DNA of 64,000 bases from Erythrobasidium yunnanense (GCA_001600175.1 BCJC01000009.1:372001-436000); one strand, 5' to 3'. Numbered from the stretch's first letter, positions 22,228 through 34,613 are shown. Numbers and translations are program-made. Notes: generated by a model not told the origin, from the letters alone.

Positions 22228-23732
22228 ATGCCCGGCATAGCAAGGCCTTTGACTGACACAGGACGACCGGCTCTGACGTTTGGCGAGTGAGCGACCTTCT
22301 TCGCCGAAAGCTTCGAGACTCTCGAAACCTGATTGAAACGCTATAGCTACTCCAAGTTCTTCGCTGCTGGAGCGCTATGCTGTACTGCTACTCATGGTAC
22401 ATTACCTACAGAAGATCTTGATGTCACGCCAAAACCGAAGTTGACAAAGTGTTATGCTGTCCAGGCGCCATGACTCCTATCGATGTCGTCAAGGTACTTC
22501 CATGCCCTCATTTACTCTGTCTCTCCACCATTGTACTAATGGAGTTGCGACAGACGCGCATCCAAGTCGACCCGAGCCTGAAAGGCATGAATATGCTGGC
22601 AGCGGGACGTGAAGTGGTAGCAAAGTTAGTTCCTTTGTTCAAGTACTCACAGTTGGCACTGACCTCACTCTTCCCTCCTTCCCCGCTAATTTCACTATAA
22701 GAGGTGGTCCTGGGGTTCTGTTAACAGGCTTCGGACCCACCGCAGCGGGCTACCTGCTGCAAGGAGGTGCAAAGTTTGCAGGGTACGAGCTCTTTAAGGG
22801 GCTTCTCGTCGATGCAAGCGGAGGTTATGAAGCAGCTGTTCCGAATCGCACTGCGATCTACCTGGCAGGATCCGCGATAGCAGAGTTCTTCGCCGATATC
22901 CTCCTTACACCTTGTGAAGCTACTCGTATCCGGCTGGTATCGCAAAAAGGCTATGCGAGCGGCTTCCTATCTGCCTTCGCACGTATGGCTCGAGAAGGTG
23001 GCCTAAGGGAGTTTTACGCAGGGTAAGATAACTATTTGATGCCTTCGAGATGCACAGCTGACATACTTTGTCCAGCTTCGTACCGATCTTAGCGAAACAA
23101 ATACCATACGCCGTTGGTAGGTTTCGCCGGTCGCATCCGATATGGCTTCGTCAGCTCAGTTCCCCTTTGCAGGACAATTCACGGTCAACGAATGGGCACA
23201 CGAGACTGCCTTGAAGATGTTGTCTCCAGAGACTAAGAAGAATATGGGAGCCGTATCGAATGGCCTCTTGACACTGGGTTGCGGTATCACAGCCGTAAGC
23301 ACGCTACACACGCTCACCTTCAGTATCTAATAAGCAAGGTCTGCTACTTAGGGTGTGGCTGCTGCCGTTATCTCTCAACCGGGAGATACCCTGCTCAGTC
23401 AGATCAATAAAGGAGAGGGTGGCCCAGGAAGCGCGACATCCAAGCTTATCAGATTAGCGAAAGAAGCAGGACCTAGAGGCCTCTTCGTAGGTCTGGGACC
23501 AAGAATAGTGATGACCGCAGGTCTGGTCTCAGGACAATGTGAGTCAATAAGTCTTGAAGGCACAGTGAGACCAGTCTAACCCGCGTCCCTTCGAATAGTC
23601 GTCCTGTACAAGTACATCAAGGATGCATTGTCGGCACCACCAGGTATGTGATACAGCGCAAACTGAGAGGTGCATGTTTGCTGATGATAAATTTTAGGCG
23701 TCGAGATCCATAAGGAAACGACTAGCGAGTAA
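22228..23732 (+). CDS. MIR1: Mitochondrial phosphate carrier
   Basis: Inner-membrane phosphate:proton symporter of the mitochondrial carrier family. Three repeats each show the PxDxxKxR-type signature: TPIDVVK/TRIQVD (split by an intron), LTPCEATRIRLVSQ and SQPGDTLLSQIN. The first repeat begins YSKFFAAGALCCTATHGAMTPID, typical of phosphate carriers. Other blocks are FGPTAAGYLLQGGAKFAGYE, REFYAGFVPILAKQIPYAVGQF and GPRGLFVGLGPRIVMTAGLVSGQF. Seven or so short introns, for example at about 22394-22469, 22492-22554 and 23120-23172. ATG 22228 starts a 20-residue lead (MPGIARPLTDTGRPAL) before the first carrier repeat. The stop is TAA 23730-23732. About 310 residues, normal length. Confidence 0.93.
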
Positions 23733-23759
23733 AAGAGAGAACCTAGATATAGATGTGTC

Positions 23760-24836
23760 ACTTAGAGACTAGATGTACTCCTTCAGTCTCAGTGTAATAT
23801 AGATGACTGCTACCCCGCCTTCTCATATTCTGTAACGGCTGCTCCAAGGCAGGGTGATATCGTCTTCGCACCACCTGTTCCTTGTCTGGGAAACGGTCGG
23901 CTTGTTGAGGACGAGAACCCACCTGCACATCATCCCAGCAGCGTTCGTAAGCTGAACGGCTGTGAGCATTCTTTTCGAGCGAGAGAGGCTGAAGCAGTCG
24001 ATCAGCTTGAATAGATGATCTAGCTTTATCTAGCGTGATTCGGCAAGCAGCCACGCCTTTGTAGATCCATTTCTCCTGCTTGAGCTCTGTAGGTGCACCG
24101 ACTATGAGATGCATGTGGAAATGCTCGACTGAGCAGAGCCTGTCAGCAAATACATCAGATCCATCCATCTTCTCCTGAGCAAACCGCTTTGTTCTCACCA
24201 TCCTAAATTGAAATACCTAGCGCATTTTGAGATCAGTCTGCTTCCAGCGAGAGTACTGGATTACACGTACATATATATCTGAGTCGTGTCAAGAGACGGA
24301 TAGGCCCGCTTGAGAGCTGTCAAAGACGCTTGAGCCGCTTCTTCGCAGTTCTTGAGTATAGTCAATAGACCGGCCTTCTTGGCGGGATCAGGTCTGCAAG
24401 TACCACGCCGGCTGGCGATCAGCCTCGAGTTGCTATCTTGCAGGCTGAGGGCCGTGTAATCTGACTGGCTGCGTCCGTACTCTGGACGACCGAAGCATTC
24501 TGAGTGCAGAACGTCCAAGCTCTCTGTTGTCTGGTGTTAGCTTTACCATGTATCACCTCACATCAGTGGAAAAGCCTACTGATATGCTGAAAAGGGATGA
24601 CCACAAAGGCTATAGCCTCTTCATCGAGCTGTCGGCGATTCTTGACGACCATGAAGGTCTGCGGCCGTCTGCATCAGAGTCAGCATGTGTGCATCTTGAA
24701 GATCACCTGCATCAGTCCGGTGAATGATACCCCCATCGGGCGTGACCTTGCCAGATGCGAAATCGCAGAATAGAGCTCGAGCATTGCGGTATGGATTTGA
24801 GCTTGGTACGCAGCGCGCCATACTTGTTACTGAACA
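23760..24836 (-). CDS. Unrecognised multi-exon gene
   Basis: Coding-like segments lie on the minus strand but I do not recognise the family and the exon chain is not resolved. Supported pieces are YQAQIHTAMLELYSAISHLA (near 24740-24810), TFMVVKNRRQLDEEAIAFVV (near 24600-24650), LDVLHSECFGRPEYG (near 24480-24520) and KNCEEAAQASLTALKRAYPS (near 24300-24350). The last are HFHMHLIVGAPTELKQEKW and VAACRITLDKARSSIQADRL (near 24000-24130). Donor/acceptor pairs can be placed between them, such as GTGATC...CTGATGCAG near 24670-24705 and GTACGTG...GCGCTAG near 24220-24270. Both ends given are estimates. It is divergent from MIA40. Treat as a real but uncharacterised gene. Confidence 0.45.
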
Positions 24837-25058
24837 GTGGGTTAGTGCATGACGCTGGACGGGCTCATTGAGCGACCTCGAGTGGTGCTAAAGAGATCCT
24901 TTCAACCCGTCTGCCTTGGTCCTGTTGTAAGCTGTGCACATGTGATTAGCTGTATAGGCTTCAAAAGCATTGTAGCGCGGATGAGAGAAGGCTAAGGTTG
25001 TCGCAGTCGTGTGTCGCAGATCAGTCTCTTTTTGGCCAACTCCATTCGTCAATCCAGC

Positions 25059-26061
25059 ATGCTCAGTCGCAATCTTGCATTTCGTGCCATTCGCACAAGC
25101 CGTTCATCTTCTTCATCTTCAGCATCTGCCATCCATCCAGCTATCAAAGCGTCAGGCCGGCGCTATGCCTCGACGTCGAGCAGCCAACAGCCGGGACCCA
25201 ACTCGATGCTCGTGGGCGCAGGACTCTTCTCTGGAGTGCTCGTTACAGGTTATGTCTTCGGCAAGCTAAGCGAGCGAGGTCAGAATGGGAAGTCGAATAT
25301 CGAGCCCGTCAAAGAGGCTGCAAAAAGTGCGTAATCGCAGGTCGGCAAGAAATGGTAGCAAAGAGCTGATGAATGCTGCCCTTTCAGAGGTAGAGAAGAA
25401 GGTCAAGAAAACTGCTAAACAAGCGACGAGCAAAGCCGCTTCAAGCACAGCGGCTGTCCCAGCTGCCGTGGCTCAAAAAGCAGAAGAAGCTGACCAATCC
25501 ATGCCTGGCGACTCTTCAAGCGATAGCAAAGCACTCTCCTCCTTCTCCTCCTCTTCTTCTGCTTCAGACAGCCGCTCAGCGAGTCCGGCGCCTTTAGAAG
25601 GAGAATCTACAGTATCCGCATCATCATCCATATCTGACCCGGGCTCGCTTTCCGAGACTGAAGAAGCGGGCGCTGTGGAAGATGATCCACAACAAGCTGC
25701 CTTCAACCCCGAAACAGGCGAGATCAACTGGGATTGCCCTTGCTTAGGCGGAATGGCGCATGGTGTATGTGGGGAGGAGTTTAAAGCTGCTTTCAGCTGC
25801 TTCGTATATTCTACAGAAGAGCCGAAAGGTCAGGACTGTATAGAGAAGTTTAGGGGGATGCAAGAATGCTTCAGGGCGCATCCGGACGTGTACGGCGAAG
25901 GTGAGCACAGCGCATACATCGCTTGCAATGGAACTTAATCTTATAAAAGGTCTATTGTAGAAGTCACAGGTGAAGAAGGCGAGTTTGACGAAGAACCCGA
26001 ATACGACATCGTGTCGGCTGTGGAAGATGCGCTATCTGGAGAGTCGTCCAAGGAATCATAA
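25059..26061 (+). CDS. MIA40: Mitochondrial intermembrane-space oxidoreductase Mia40
   Basis: Disulfide relay receptor that oxidises Cys-rich proteins as they enter the intermembrane space. ATG 25059 gives a Ser/Arg presequence ([17 protein letters not shown]), then a hydrophobic anchor near residue 50 ([19 protein letters not shown]). A long acidic/Ser linker follows, then the catalytic domain [20 protein letters not shown] with the redox CPC motif. The twin Cx9C helices are [11 protein letters not shown] and [11 protein letters not shown]. Two introns, 25327-25387 and 25901-25960; the second leads to a C-terminal exon ([16 protein letters not shown]...) ending at TAA 26059-26061. Spliced length is 293 residues. 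Membrane-anchored, as in fungi and unlike the short animal form. Confidence 0.95.
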
Positions 26062-26249
26062 TATAGAGTCAGAGTGGCTCATCAACACTTCTTTCAAACA
26101 TGAAAACAAGCAATGTATCTCTCCGACCCCTTTCTACTGTCCGCAAGGTAACCTGCTTGGAATAGCTGGCATTACTAGCTGTTACTATTCACTTGGAGTA
26201 CTATGCACACTCTGCATGCTGACATATATACAACATATTACACTGCGAT

Positions 26250-28098
26250 CTACTGCTTCTTCGCTAATCTAATACGTAAGGGTATGCTGTTATTCGGCTG
26301 GGCCTGCATCGCGATGATAAGATCAGCTTGTGGCAATCATCCAGTAAGCGATAGCACGACTTACAGTCAATCTAAAGACTTGGTATGGTTCGTCAACTGA
26401 TGCGTACTCAAAGTCGAATTTGCGTATCTTGCGAAATCAAGCAGGTAGATTAGCTTACGAAATCTCGATAGAGGCAGAAATGCTCACAGTCATAGCAAGC
26501 AATATTTTCTGCTCCATTATCCCAAATTCCATTCCTATACAATTCTTAGGTCCTTTCGAGAAAGGCTGCCATGCGGGATTTGCAGGCAGCATATTTCCCT
26601 CGTTGTCTAGCCATCGTTCTGGACGGAATTCAGCTGCGTCTGGTCCCCAGTTGGCTTCGTATCATAGCGTCAGCTAAATAGGCTGAATGAAGATGTGCGT
26701 GAGGGATAAGCTCACCTTTTGAACGATGCAAGCACCAATGATTGACCCAGAGCATGCATCCCGCTACTGAGTATTGTTGTCCATCATGTTCCACCATGTA
26801 TACATCACTATCCGCCTGCCTTACCGCCGATGCAGGTGGGTATAACCTCAATGCCTCCCTCATGACAGCCGTCGTGTATATCAATTCATTCAATATCCCC
26901 GGCTCCGCAAGTATAATATCGCTCTCTTTCCCTATCGTACACTCGTGTTCGAGGTCTTGGGTGTTGAAGACTTTATCGTGTTCTGCGCGGAGTTTCGCTA
27001 GGATGGAAGGGGATTGGGATAAGTGGTAGTAGATCCATGCGAGTGTGGAGGAGGCAGTATCGTGGCCAGCAAGAATGAACGTCTTGACTTGATCTATGAG
27101 CGTATTGACGCTGAAATCCGGATGCTCAGATAATGCCCAATCGAGGACGTCCTTCTTGGGCTTCAAGGAGAGATCCTCGATCTGACTCGCTTTGATATGC
27201 GCCTGCACTGTAGGCGCTAAGAGATCATACATCTGCTTCGTCCGCTCCCATTCACCATATCTCGTCTTGGGATTTATGCGTGCCAGTGCATTCCGCACAC
27301 CTGTCGCTGAAGCATGATCAAGCTGGGCGTTGAGGACTTGCAGTATATCGTGCGCTAAGTGAGGGTCCCGTGTGCCGACTGTCACACGCAGTATAAGGTC
27401 CAATGTCGTATCGACTAGATACTCTCCCATGATCGCAGGCTGCCCCGTCTTTGCGCATGCTTCTAGACGAGCCACGAACTGCTCTCCGACATCAATGACG
27501 TCGTCTGTCCATGACCTTTCCAGATGGCCCTTCTTGAAACCCGGCGCGATAGCTTTCCGTATTGTCTTCCAATGTTTCTCTCCCTTCTCATCACTGCTCG
27601 CCAATGCCAGGCTCTCCTCTCCGAATATAGGGAAGTGTACAGTCATTGCTTTCAAGCATTTGGGCAGGTTGTCCGATCTGACAATCTGATCTGCCACGTG
27701 AGGGTCCGATACGAGACAGATTGGCAGAGCGAAAGGCCATAGATCCAAGAAGACGAGCCCGCTCTCATTGCATGCTTGTGAGATAGACTCGGCGGTGTAG
27801 TCCAAATGCTTGCCAGCGTGTTTTGCAGAATGTTCTTGGAAAGTCCGCAGATGCCCAAACACCATTGAATGAGCTGGCCCGGGCAAGCCCATCTTTCGCC
27901 ATCTTCTGCGATGCCGATAAAGTTTTACAAGGAATATTGTGAGCAGGGAACCTCCTAGCCCGGCCAGCACTTTCACTGCACAATACGATCAGCCATCAAT
28001 GTTTCGTCACCTTTCGGAATCAATGGAAAACGCACAGAGGAAGCGTAGCTGTGATGGATCCAGTGATAATAAGGGAGAAAGACTGCTTTCAAAACCAT
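26250..28098 (-). CDS. Cytochrome P450 monooxygenase
   Basis: Membrane-anchored class II P450; substrate unknown. Exon 1 starts at ATG 28096-28098 (MVLKAVFLPYYHWIHHS). A 35-base intron (27976-28010) joins it to KVLAGLGGSLLTIFLVKLYRH, a signal-anchor segment, followed by the Pro hinge LPGPAHS. Catalytic landmarks are the I helix FILAGHDTASSTLAW, ExxR in MREALRLYPPASAV, FRPERW, and the heme loop FSKGPKNCIGMEFG with the axial Cys. Further introns at 26655-26715, 26428-26487 and 26304-26364 give a coherent 543-residue protein ending IPLRIRLAKKQ-stop (TAG 26250-26252). No reductase is adjacent. Family-level CYP assignment needs alignment. Confidence 0.92.
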
Positions 28099-28534
28099 GC
28101 TGCCGATGTTCCAGCAACTGCCGCGATATGATGGCCATCTCCTCGTACTTTCTTTTGGCTTTTTCGAGGGTTCTCGAGTCAGGGCATTAAGCAGGATAGC
28201 TGTAAGGACCGTATATGTGTTCTGTATCTTTGTACGATGGTATATCTTGCGATCTTCTGCGACTTTCTTCGCTGTTTTGGGCTTGCTGCAGAGCAGAGCC
28301 GGCGAAAGAGACACGCACGTGAAAGGTCGAGGTTGAAGACATTTGTAAGACTTTGCTTAGGATTGTGTAGAGCTTTGTGTTACAGCGTTGTTACTGATTT
28401 GTATACATTCTGTAAGCTCTCCATTCCTTCCCTTTCTTCACCGCAGTCACTCCGCAGTCATCAGTCACCTTGAAACCGCTAGCTGATACCTCTCTCTTGA
28501 CTCTGCTCAAATCAGATCCAAATCCACTCAGAAG

Positions 28535-30254
28535 ATGCGACTACTCACCGCGCTGCTGGCATCAGGTAGGCTGATAGCAACGATAGCTTGATGCTGCAAA
28601 CGCTGAGTATCGATTGGTTCCACCGCCAGCCGCTGCTGCTATCGCCGTGACCGCAGTACCAAACTACGAGATCAGCAAGACATCCCTCAGCATTGACAAG
28701 CACAGACAAGCACTGGACAATGGCGACATCATCATTCGTGTTCAGAGGTCAGCGTCCTAGCCAGCCAGCCAGCTTTACGCGCGCGAGATCCGGCGTCAAC
28801 TTGGGAGTACGAAGCTAATACAATGCATCTCCACAGAACGGACGACCTCTTCTCTGATCCTACTGCATTCGAAGACGCCCGACTGCTACTCGAGAAGAAC
28901 ACGCACATCTCGCTAAAGATCCAGCTCGACCCGAAAGCCGGGACAGTCAACGTCAACGACGAGCCCTTGGACCTCACTTCACACCATCCCAAAGTCACTG
29001 CTATACGAGCAGAGGTGAGTGCGCAGCTTGATCACCGGATCGCACTTCCTGCTCTCTGCTCTCCCCTCTTTTCACACCGTCTAAATATACTGACTTTTTT
29101 GCGCCATTAAACGGCTTTTTGTCATATTATTACAGGCACTCCGCTTACCCGCGAATCACAATGCTCCCGTCATGGATGCTCAGCACATGAAAACCCTGCT
29201 TGATCAGATCTCGCCTGGCATCGTCGGGGTAGAAGTCAAAGTCGAGTCTGAGAACATCGCACCAAATGTGCCCGTATCTTCAGACGCTTCGAACCATGCT
29301 ATGACTATCCGGAGAGTAGGACTATGGATCCGCGTTATTGAAGTGGAAGGACAAGCTCTGCCTCATGCAACAACGACCTATACGCCCATCCTGCAGCTCA
29401 TCGTCACTGGCAGTGGAGACAGAGTAGAGAAGATTGAGACTCTGTCGATCAATGGCAAGAACACAGTAGAGGATGCGCTGAGAGCGCCTGGACCAATGAT
29501 GGTCCCAGCTGGCATGCTCAATGACAAGGAAAGCAAAGTCGTTCCCGTAGACTCTGCGTACCGTGGGAACTTCCGTCCAAGACCTCCTCATCATGGTGCT
29601 TTCCGTCCTCATAGGAATGAGAGACCTGGCTTCTTGGCGCGCATTGCGAATTGGCTGGGATTGAGCGCACCTAATCCTAGAATGCCATTTGGCCTGCGAG
29701 GAGGAAGGAGAGGATGCAGAGGCGGTATCGCCAACACTACACGTATCGGTAAACACCTCGAAACACATCGTCCTATGCTCGAGAATCCCTTCTCAGGGAT
29801 GATGGATGACTCCGATTCTGGCTCTGCTTCCGAAGACAAGCCCACGCATTTTATGAAGCCCTACTATGGCTATGGCCGTCATTACTATCAATCTCAGCAG
29901 CACAGACATCATGGCCACCATGGTCGACCATGCCGTATCCGCGCCTTCTTCCGCAATTTCGGAATAGGGTTCGTCTATACACTCGCGCTCATGGGCACTT
30001 TCTTCATGCATCCTTATACGCTCATGAGCATCTCGGGCATCGCGGCTTTCGCACTCGTCTTCCATGTAACGAGGAGGATGCGGAGAGGTGGAAGAGTTGC
30101 CCTGCCGGACGAGGAGGATGCAGACGAGGACGAGGAGCCATTGACGGAGAAAGAGAAGGAAGTCCTGTTGGAATCGGTCATGGTCGTTGAAGAGAGGAAG
30201 AGCGAGGACCTGCCTCGGTATGAGGAGAAGTCGGATCAGCAGCAGCAGCCGTAG
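28535..30254 (+). CDS. Uncharacterised membrane protein with signal peptide and His/Tyr-rich segment
   Basis: Not recognised. ATG 28535 starts a signal peptide (MRLLTALLAS, then an intron and AAAAIAVTAVP). A probably lumenal or extracellular domain follows, with NGDIIIRVQR, a TDDLFSDPTAFEDARLLLEKN exon, and strand-rich MTIRRVGLWIRVIEVEGQALP. A Gly/Arg-rich segment and a His/Tyr-rich run (YGYGRHYYQSQQHRHHGHHG) precede two hydrophobic helices, IGFVYTLALMGTFFMHPY and LMSISGIAAFALVFHV. The C-terminal tail is basic then strongly acidic (PDEEDADEDEEPL) with LPRYEEK near the end. Three introns near 28566-28628, 28748-28836 and 29014-29135. The His cluster could bind metal, but that is only a suggestion. 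About 480 residues. Confidence 0.75.
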
Positions 30255-30788
30255 CATAAGCCGACCATTTACATTACACATTCCTCCTTTCTACGCCTTT
30301 CCGACTCTCTCAGCACTCGCAGATTGCCCGGAACTGCACCTGTAGCCATCTATTCCCCTTATGCTGCTATCGCCTCTCGTTGTAGTCTCGCAAAATGCAC
30401 CTCAAATCGTATCAGCTTTCGCTCGCAAATTACGCGAGTCCCGCCAGCAAACACTCTGCGCGAGGTGAAGAACAAAGGGTTGAATACAGAACCAACGAGA
30501 CATTGCGCTGAAGCTGATGTACAACGATATTAGAAAAACAATACTGAATGTTCCCCGGGCCTAAGCTGCTGACTTCTGGAAACTGAAAAGAAAAATACCC
30601 CTACGAGGAATACTGAGGTAGCATTTACTAAATATAGTCCGTACGATGTAGTCCATGAGCACAGCAATGTGTGCACAGACCTGTAATGACTGACAAGATG
30701 AAGCTGGTGAAAAAGCGTAGAAGCCGATGGACAAGTGACGAAACGAGAGCTAGAGACCCAGAGAGTCGGTGAGTCCAGCAAGTACAGG
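30255..30788. other. Convergent intergenic region
   Basis: 534 bases between the stop of the unknown membrane protein and the stop of the SNF2 gene. No coding signal beyond chance frames. It should carry both 3' ends. Confidence 0.5.
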
Positions 30789-33700
30789 TTATGCCTCTGA
30801 GCCCCTTCCGAAGAGGAACATAATCTCTGGGGAGGAATATGTTTCAGCGAGTGCTCAGGGGGCCAGGCATGACTTTGATAGAACGCACCGGCTTGGGATA
30901 GCTTATTAAGCTTGCCGCCTTTACCGTCGATGGCTTGATCTGCCATGTCTTTCTTCTTTTGCCTGTTTGATAGTAATCAGATCAAGGGTCGAATGCAATT
31001 TTCAACCAACAAGTGATACGGCAACTTACTGCATGATAAGTATTTGTTCTTCTATGGTGTCTCGAATCATGACCTTGTACACTTGGACAGCATGCTTCTG
31101 CCCGAATCTGTGAGCTCGGTCAATAGCCTGATCCTGTAGGTCGTGTAATTGGTCCAGAAATCAGCAGAAGACAGTGAAACTGCGGAATGAACTTCCCTGT
31201 TGGGCAGGATTCCACCACAAGTCTATTGTAGAGCATTATAAGGGATCCTGAATGTTCGTAGCGAGTCGCGACTCACCCGTGAGGAAGACATTGGAGCAGC
31301 AGGTTAAGTTGAGACCCAGAGCTCCGCATTTGAGGGAAACTAGGATGACCGTGTACTTGTCCTTCGTGCGTATCTTGTGTAGTGACTCCTCTCGAGCATC
31401 ACTGTTAAGCGAAGGTCAGATGCTACTGAGCTTGGTGCTCATAAGATGCGTACTTCTTCATCGTTCCAGTATCTTGAAGTGCACAGGTTCAGCAAAATGT
31501 GTAGAGCACTGTAAGGGTTATACTTACACATGACATACTTGATGCCAGCCCTCTTCAGGAACGGTTCGAGCAGGTCGAAAAACTGTGTGAATTGCGAAAA
31601 GATGATAGATTTCCTTGCACCTTCCTCTCTCTTCTGCTGGATCTGTTTGAGCATCTCGATAGTCTTTCTGATCTTGGTAGAGAACTGCAGTCCATCGTAT
31701 AGTCCGATCTCATACTTGCAGCCCGTACAGTATCTTCCATCCTCGTCACTCCATTCACCAGGTACCAGGTCTTTCGTGCATACGATACATGTCTTGACGT
31801 TTGATAGTCCGATTCCGCCCAATGCGTTGGCGAGGTCGTCGACATCCCCGTCAAGGTCTTCCAGCTTGCTGACTTCTCCACCCTTGGTAGTAGTTGCAGG
31901 TGGAGCGCGAACCTCTAATGCGTCCTTGTCAATGCCACCCGCTACGAGGGCGGGATGAGAACAGGCTTGACGAAGTCGAAGGAGGAGTGTCAAGACGCTC
32001 ATATAGTTGTTGAGCACAGTGCCAGCTTTGAGAAACTTGTTGAGTTGAAGATCTGCCTTCTCTTTCAGCGCAGTATAGAATATTCGTTCATCCCTGTAAG
32101 GACTCCAGTCAGATGATTGTTGAACAAATCCAGTTTTCAGGGAAGCAACGCACTCGTCGAGGAAGTCTGTGATCACCTCAATGACGTTCCGCTCAGGGAG
32201 GGTGATCAGAGGTTTGCCATCAAGGATGGTGTTCTTGGTTCTTCGAAGCATGATGAGCTTGAGAATAGCCTGTATGCGTTTCATAGCTACGCCAGCTCCT
32301 CGCTCCTTGCTCATCTAGATATTACACACATACAGCGTTGTCATAAGCTTCAAGACTGAAGTTGCTCGAGCAAGGAGCCGTGCAGTACTTACGGGATCAG
32401 CTATCTTGGACTTGAAAGACTCCCATTGGTTCATTGGAGCTACAACTGCGGGACCCATAAATTTGAAGAGCGAGAAAAAGTCATCGACCTTGTTCTGCAT
32501 AGGAGTACCGGTGAGGCTGGGCGTTGATTGAATGGCGGTCAGCTCCGTAATCGCGCTGAAAGCCCATTACTCACCACCATCTATACTTTCCCTGTAGCTG
32601 AAAGCAAGCTTTTGCAGTCTTTGTAGCTCGATTCTTGATGGTATGCGCTTCGTCCAAGATGATTCGATGGAATTTGGCCTGGAAGAGCGGGCCTGACTCA
32701 CGTCCTCTTCCACCTGTCTTCTTATTATTTGTGTTGGCCTTGTTGACGATAGAGGCGCCAATCTCGTCGGAGTCGTCATCATCTTCGCCGGAATTGTTGG
32801 ACCTCTTGCCGTTCTTGTTGGCCTTTTTGGCAGCTTTCTTCTTCTCTTCAGCGGCGGGGTCGTAATACTCAGAACTAACTGTCGTGTAAGTCGTGATGAC
32901 TAGGTATATTTGCGAGTCAGCTCGCTTCGTAAATCTTGTGGCGACCCGAGGGGAAAACAATGCCTTACCAACATCGTACTTCTCGAGCTTTGCGGTTTCT
33001 GCGATTTGGAAGGGAAATCCTCAGTATCGTTATACCTCTCATTTGACGTAAGACGTCAACCGCACCCTTCGTCCTTGAAGGACCGTGATGGATGATGACC
33101 TTCAATTTCATCTTCTCCTCGACTTTCGCAGCGATTTCCGCGTCCCACTGCTCTATGAGGGCCAGAGGAGCTACGATCAACGTGCCCCTTGGAACGCCTG
33201 GGATTCGCTTGCCATTAGCATCCCGTCGTTTGGGTGGGTTTGCGATCATCAGAGCTATGGACTGGACGGTCTGTAAGTGACGGAAGCAATGTCAGAGATA
33301 TAGCAGGAAGTCGTGTCGATGAGTGGGGAGGCTAGAGGCACACCTTTCCTAACCCCATATCATCGGCCAGAATGCCTGGTGAGGGCCAGGGAAGGAGGAT
33401 CAGCTGAGTTGTAGGTGTTGATATCAGAGTCAGCTTGTGTACATACCTCCTCGCTTCTTGCCGGCTTCTCTCGATTTGAGCCATTGTACTCCCGTAACTT
33501 GATGAGGCAGAAGCTTGCAGGTCTAACAAATCCCTCACCCATCAGCATTCCACACCAAAACTCCCAGGCAAACAAGGTAAATGAACGCACCAGGCCTTCT
33601 GGATCGGCTTCTGTCGTATCTACTTCATCCATTGTAGCATAGATATCTTCGACAAGGGTCTTGAGTGCCTTTTCAGGGTCCGTGATGGGGCCTTCATTGC

Positions 33701-34296
33701 TATCTACGTGTATAGCATCGAAGTCTATGACATCGTCCTCGGTCTTCTGTTTGCGCGTCAGGTCTATAGCTGCCAAACACGTGTAGAAGGAACATCAACA
33801 TGCGTCTATCCAGCAAGCGAAGAGACATACCAGGCGGTCTCTCGACGGTGTATATAGAAGGCAGTTTCGGACTCCCTAGTGGTATTCCCTTCTTCTGAGT
33901 CTCGCTCTGAATCAGGGCCATAGCTCTCTGCTTTGCGTTCATAGTGGAAGTAGGCTTCGGTCTTTCAGGACTGAGCTGATGTCTGTGATTAGGAGGACTG
34001 TACAGCACGCTACTCTCGTACGATGGAGGTCTGTCGTCCATTTTGCGAGGTAGAGCAGCTTTGTTGATGGCGTGAGCAGGTGCCTTCTTTTTTGCAGGCG
34101 GAGGGGAGGGGGAGTCGTTTGTCAAGTCTACGAATCTAGTATGACTACCACTGCCTAATTGCTGTTTTGGAGGTTGATATCGCTGCTTCAAGATCTGTAC
34201 TTCAGGGCTTGAATCTGCGTCTGAGAGTATGGTAGTGTTTTGGGAAGGACGAGGGCTGCCGTACTGCTGCACCCAGGAAGCAGTGCGATCACTCAT
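30789..34296 (-). CDS. SNF2-family DNA-dependent ATPase (Rad5/Rad16/Uls1-like)
   Basis: Nuclear ATP-dependent translocase with the split helicase architecture of the Rad5/16 group. A disordered N-terminus from ATG 34294-34296 contains SPSPPPAKKKAP. Motif I is GILADDMGLGK (split by an intron) and TVQSIALMIANPP; Ia is GTLIVAPLALIEQW. Motif II is FHRIILDEAHTIKNR, followed by a segment entering FMGPAVVAPMNQWESF. A cysteine module CIVCTKDLVPGEW...CTGC sits where a RING is usual. Then come KSIIFSQFTQFFDLLE, CGALGLNLTC, DLWWNPA and DQAIDRAHRFGQ. The tail LNKLSQAEIMFLFGRGSEA ends at TAA 30789-30791. Only four cysteines are seen in the module. The splice between WWNPA and DQAID is unclear. About 1,000 residues. 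Confidence 0.88.
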
Positions 34297-34613
34297 TGTT
34301 GTTAGATGGTAGTTGTATTGCAAATCCAACCAGCAGCCTTGTTGCTGCAGTTCAGTCATCTCTCACTCGGTGTTCACGTGACTATTATTCCTCTCCCCTT
34401 GTCCTTCTCTCCCAAACAACGAAGGTACTTCAACAGGAGACGCACTGCATGCTACAGCCATGCGAATTCACGGATAGACAGGATGTGCTGCTGCTACTAC
34501 TATCGAATGTTAGCACCTTGTATCAGCTCGGATCGATGTGGGTCTCAGTATACGCAGCAAGCGTATGACAAGATGATGACCCTCTACCGTCCCCCAACAT
34601 GACATGATATGCC
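34297..34613. other. Divergent promoter region
   Basis: 317 bases between the start codons of the SNF2 ATPase and the downstream single-exon gene. No gene seen; it probably serves both promoters. Confidence 0.45.

Noticed and set aside
30530-30946. Minus-strand 138-codon frame at the SNF2 gene end
   Set aside because: It merges the true last exons with an intron; splicing to AEIMFLFGRGSEA gives the conserved family ending instead.
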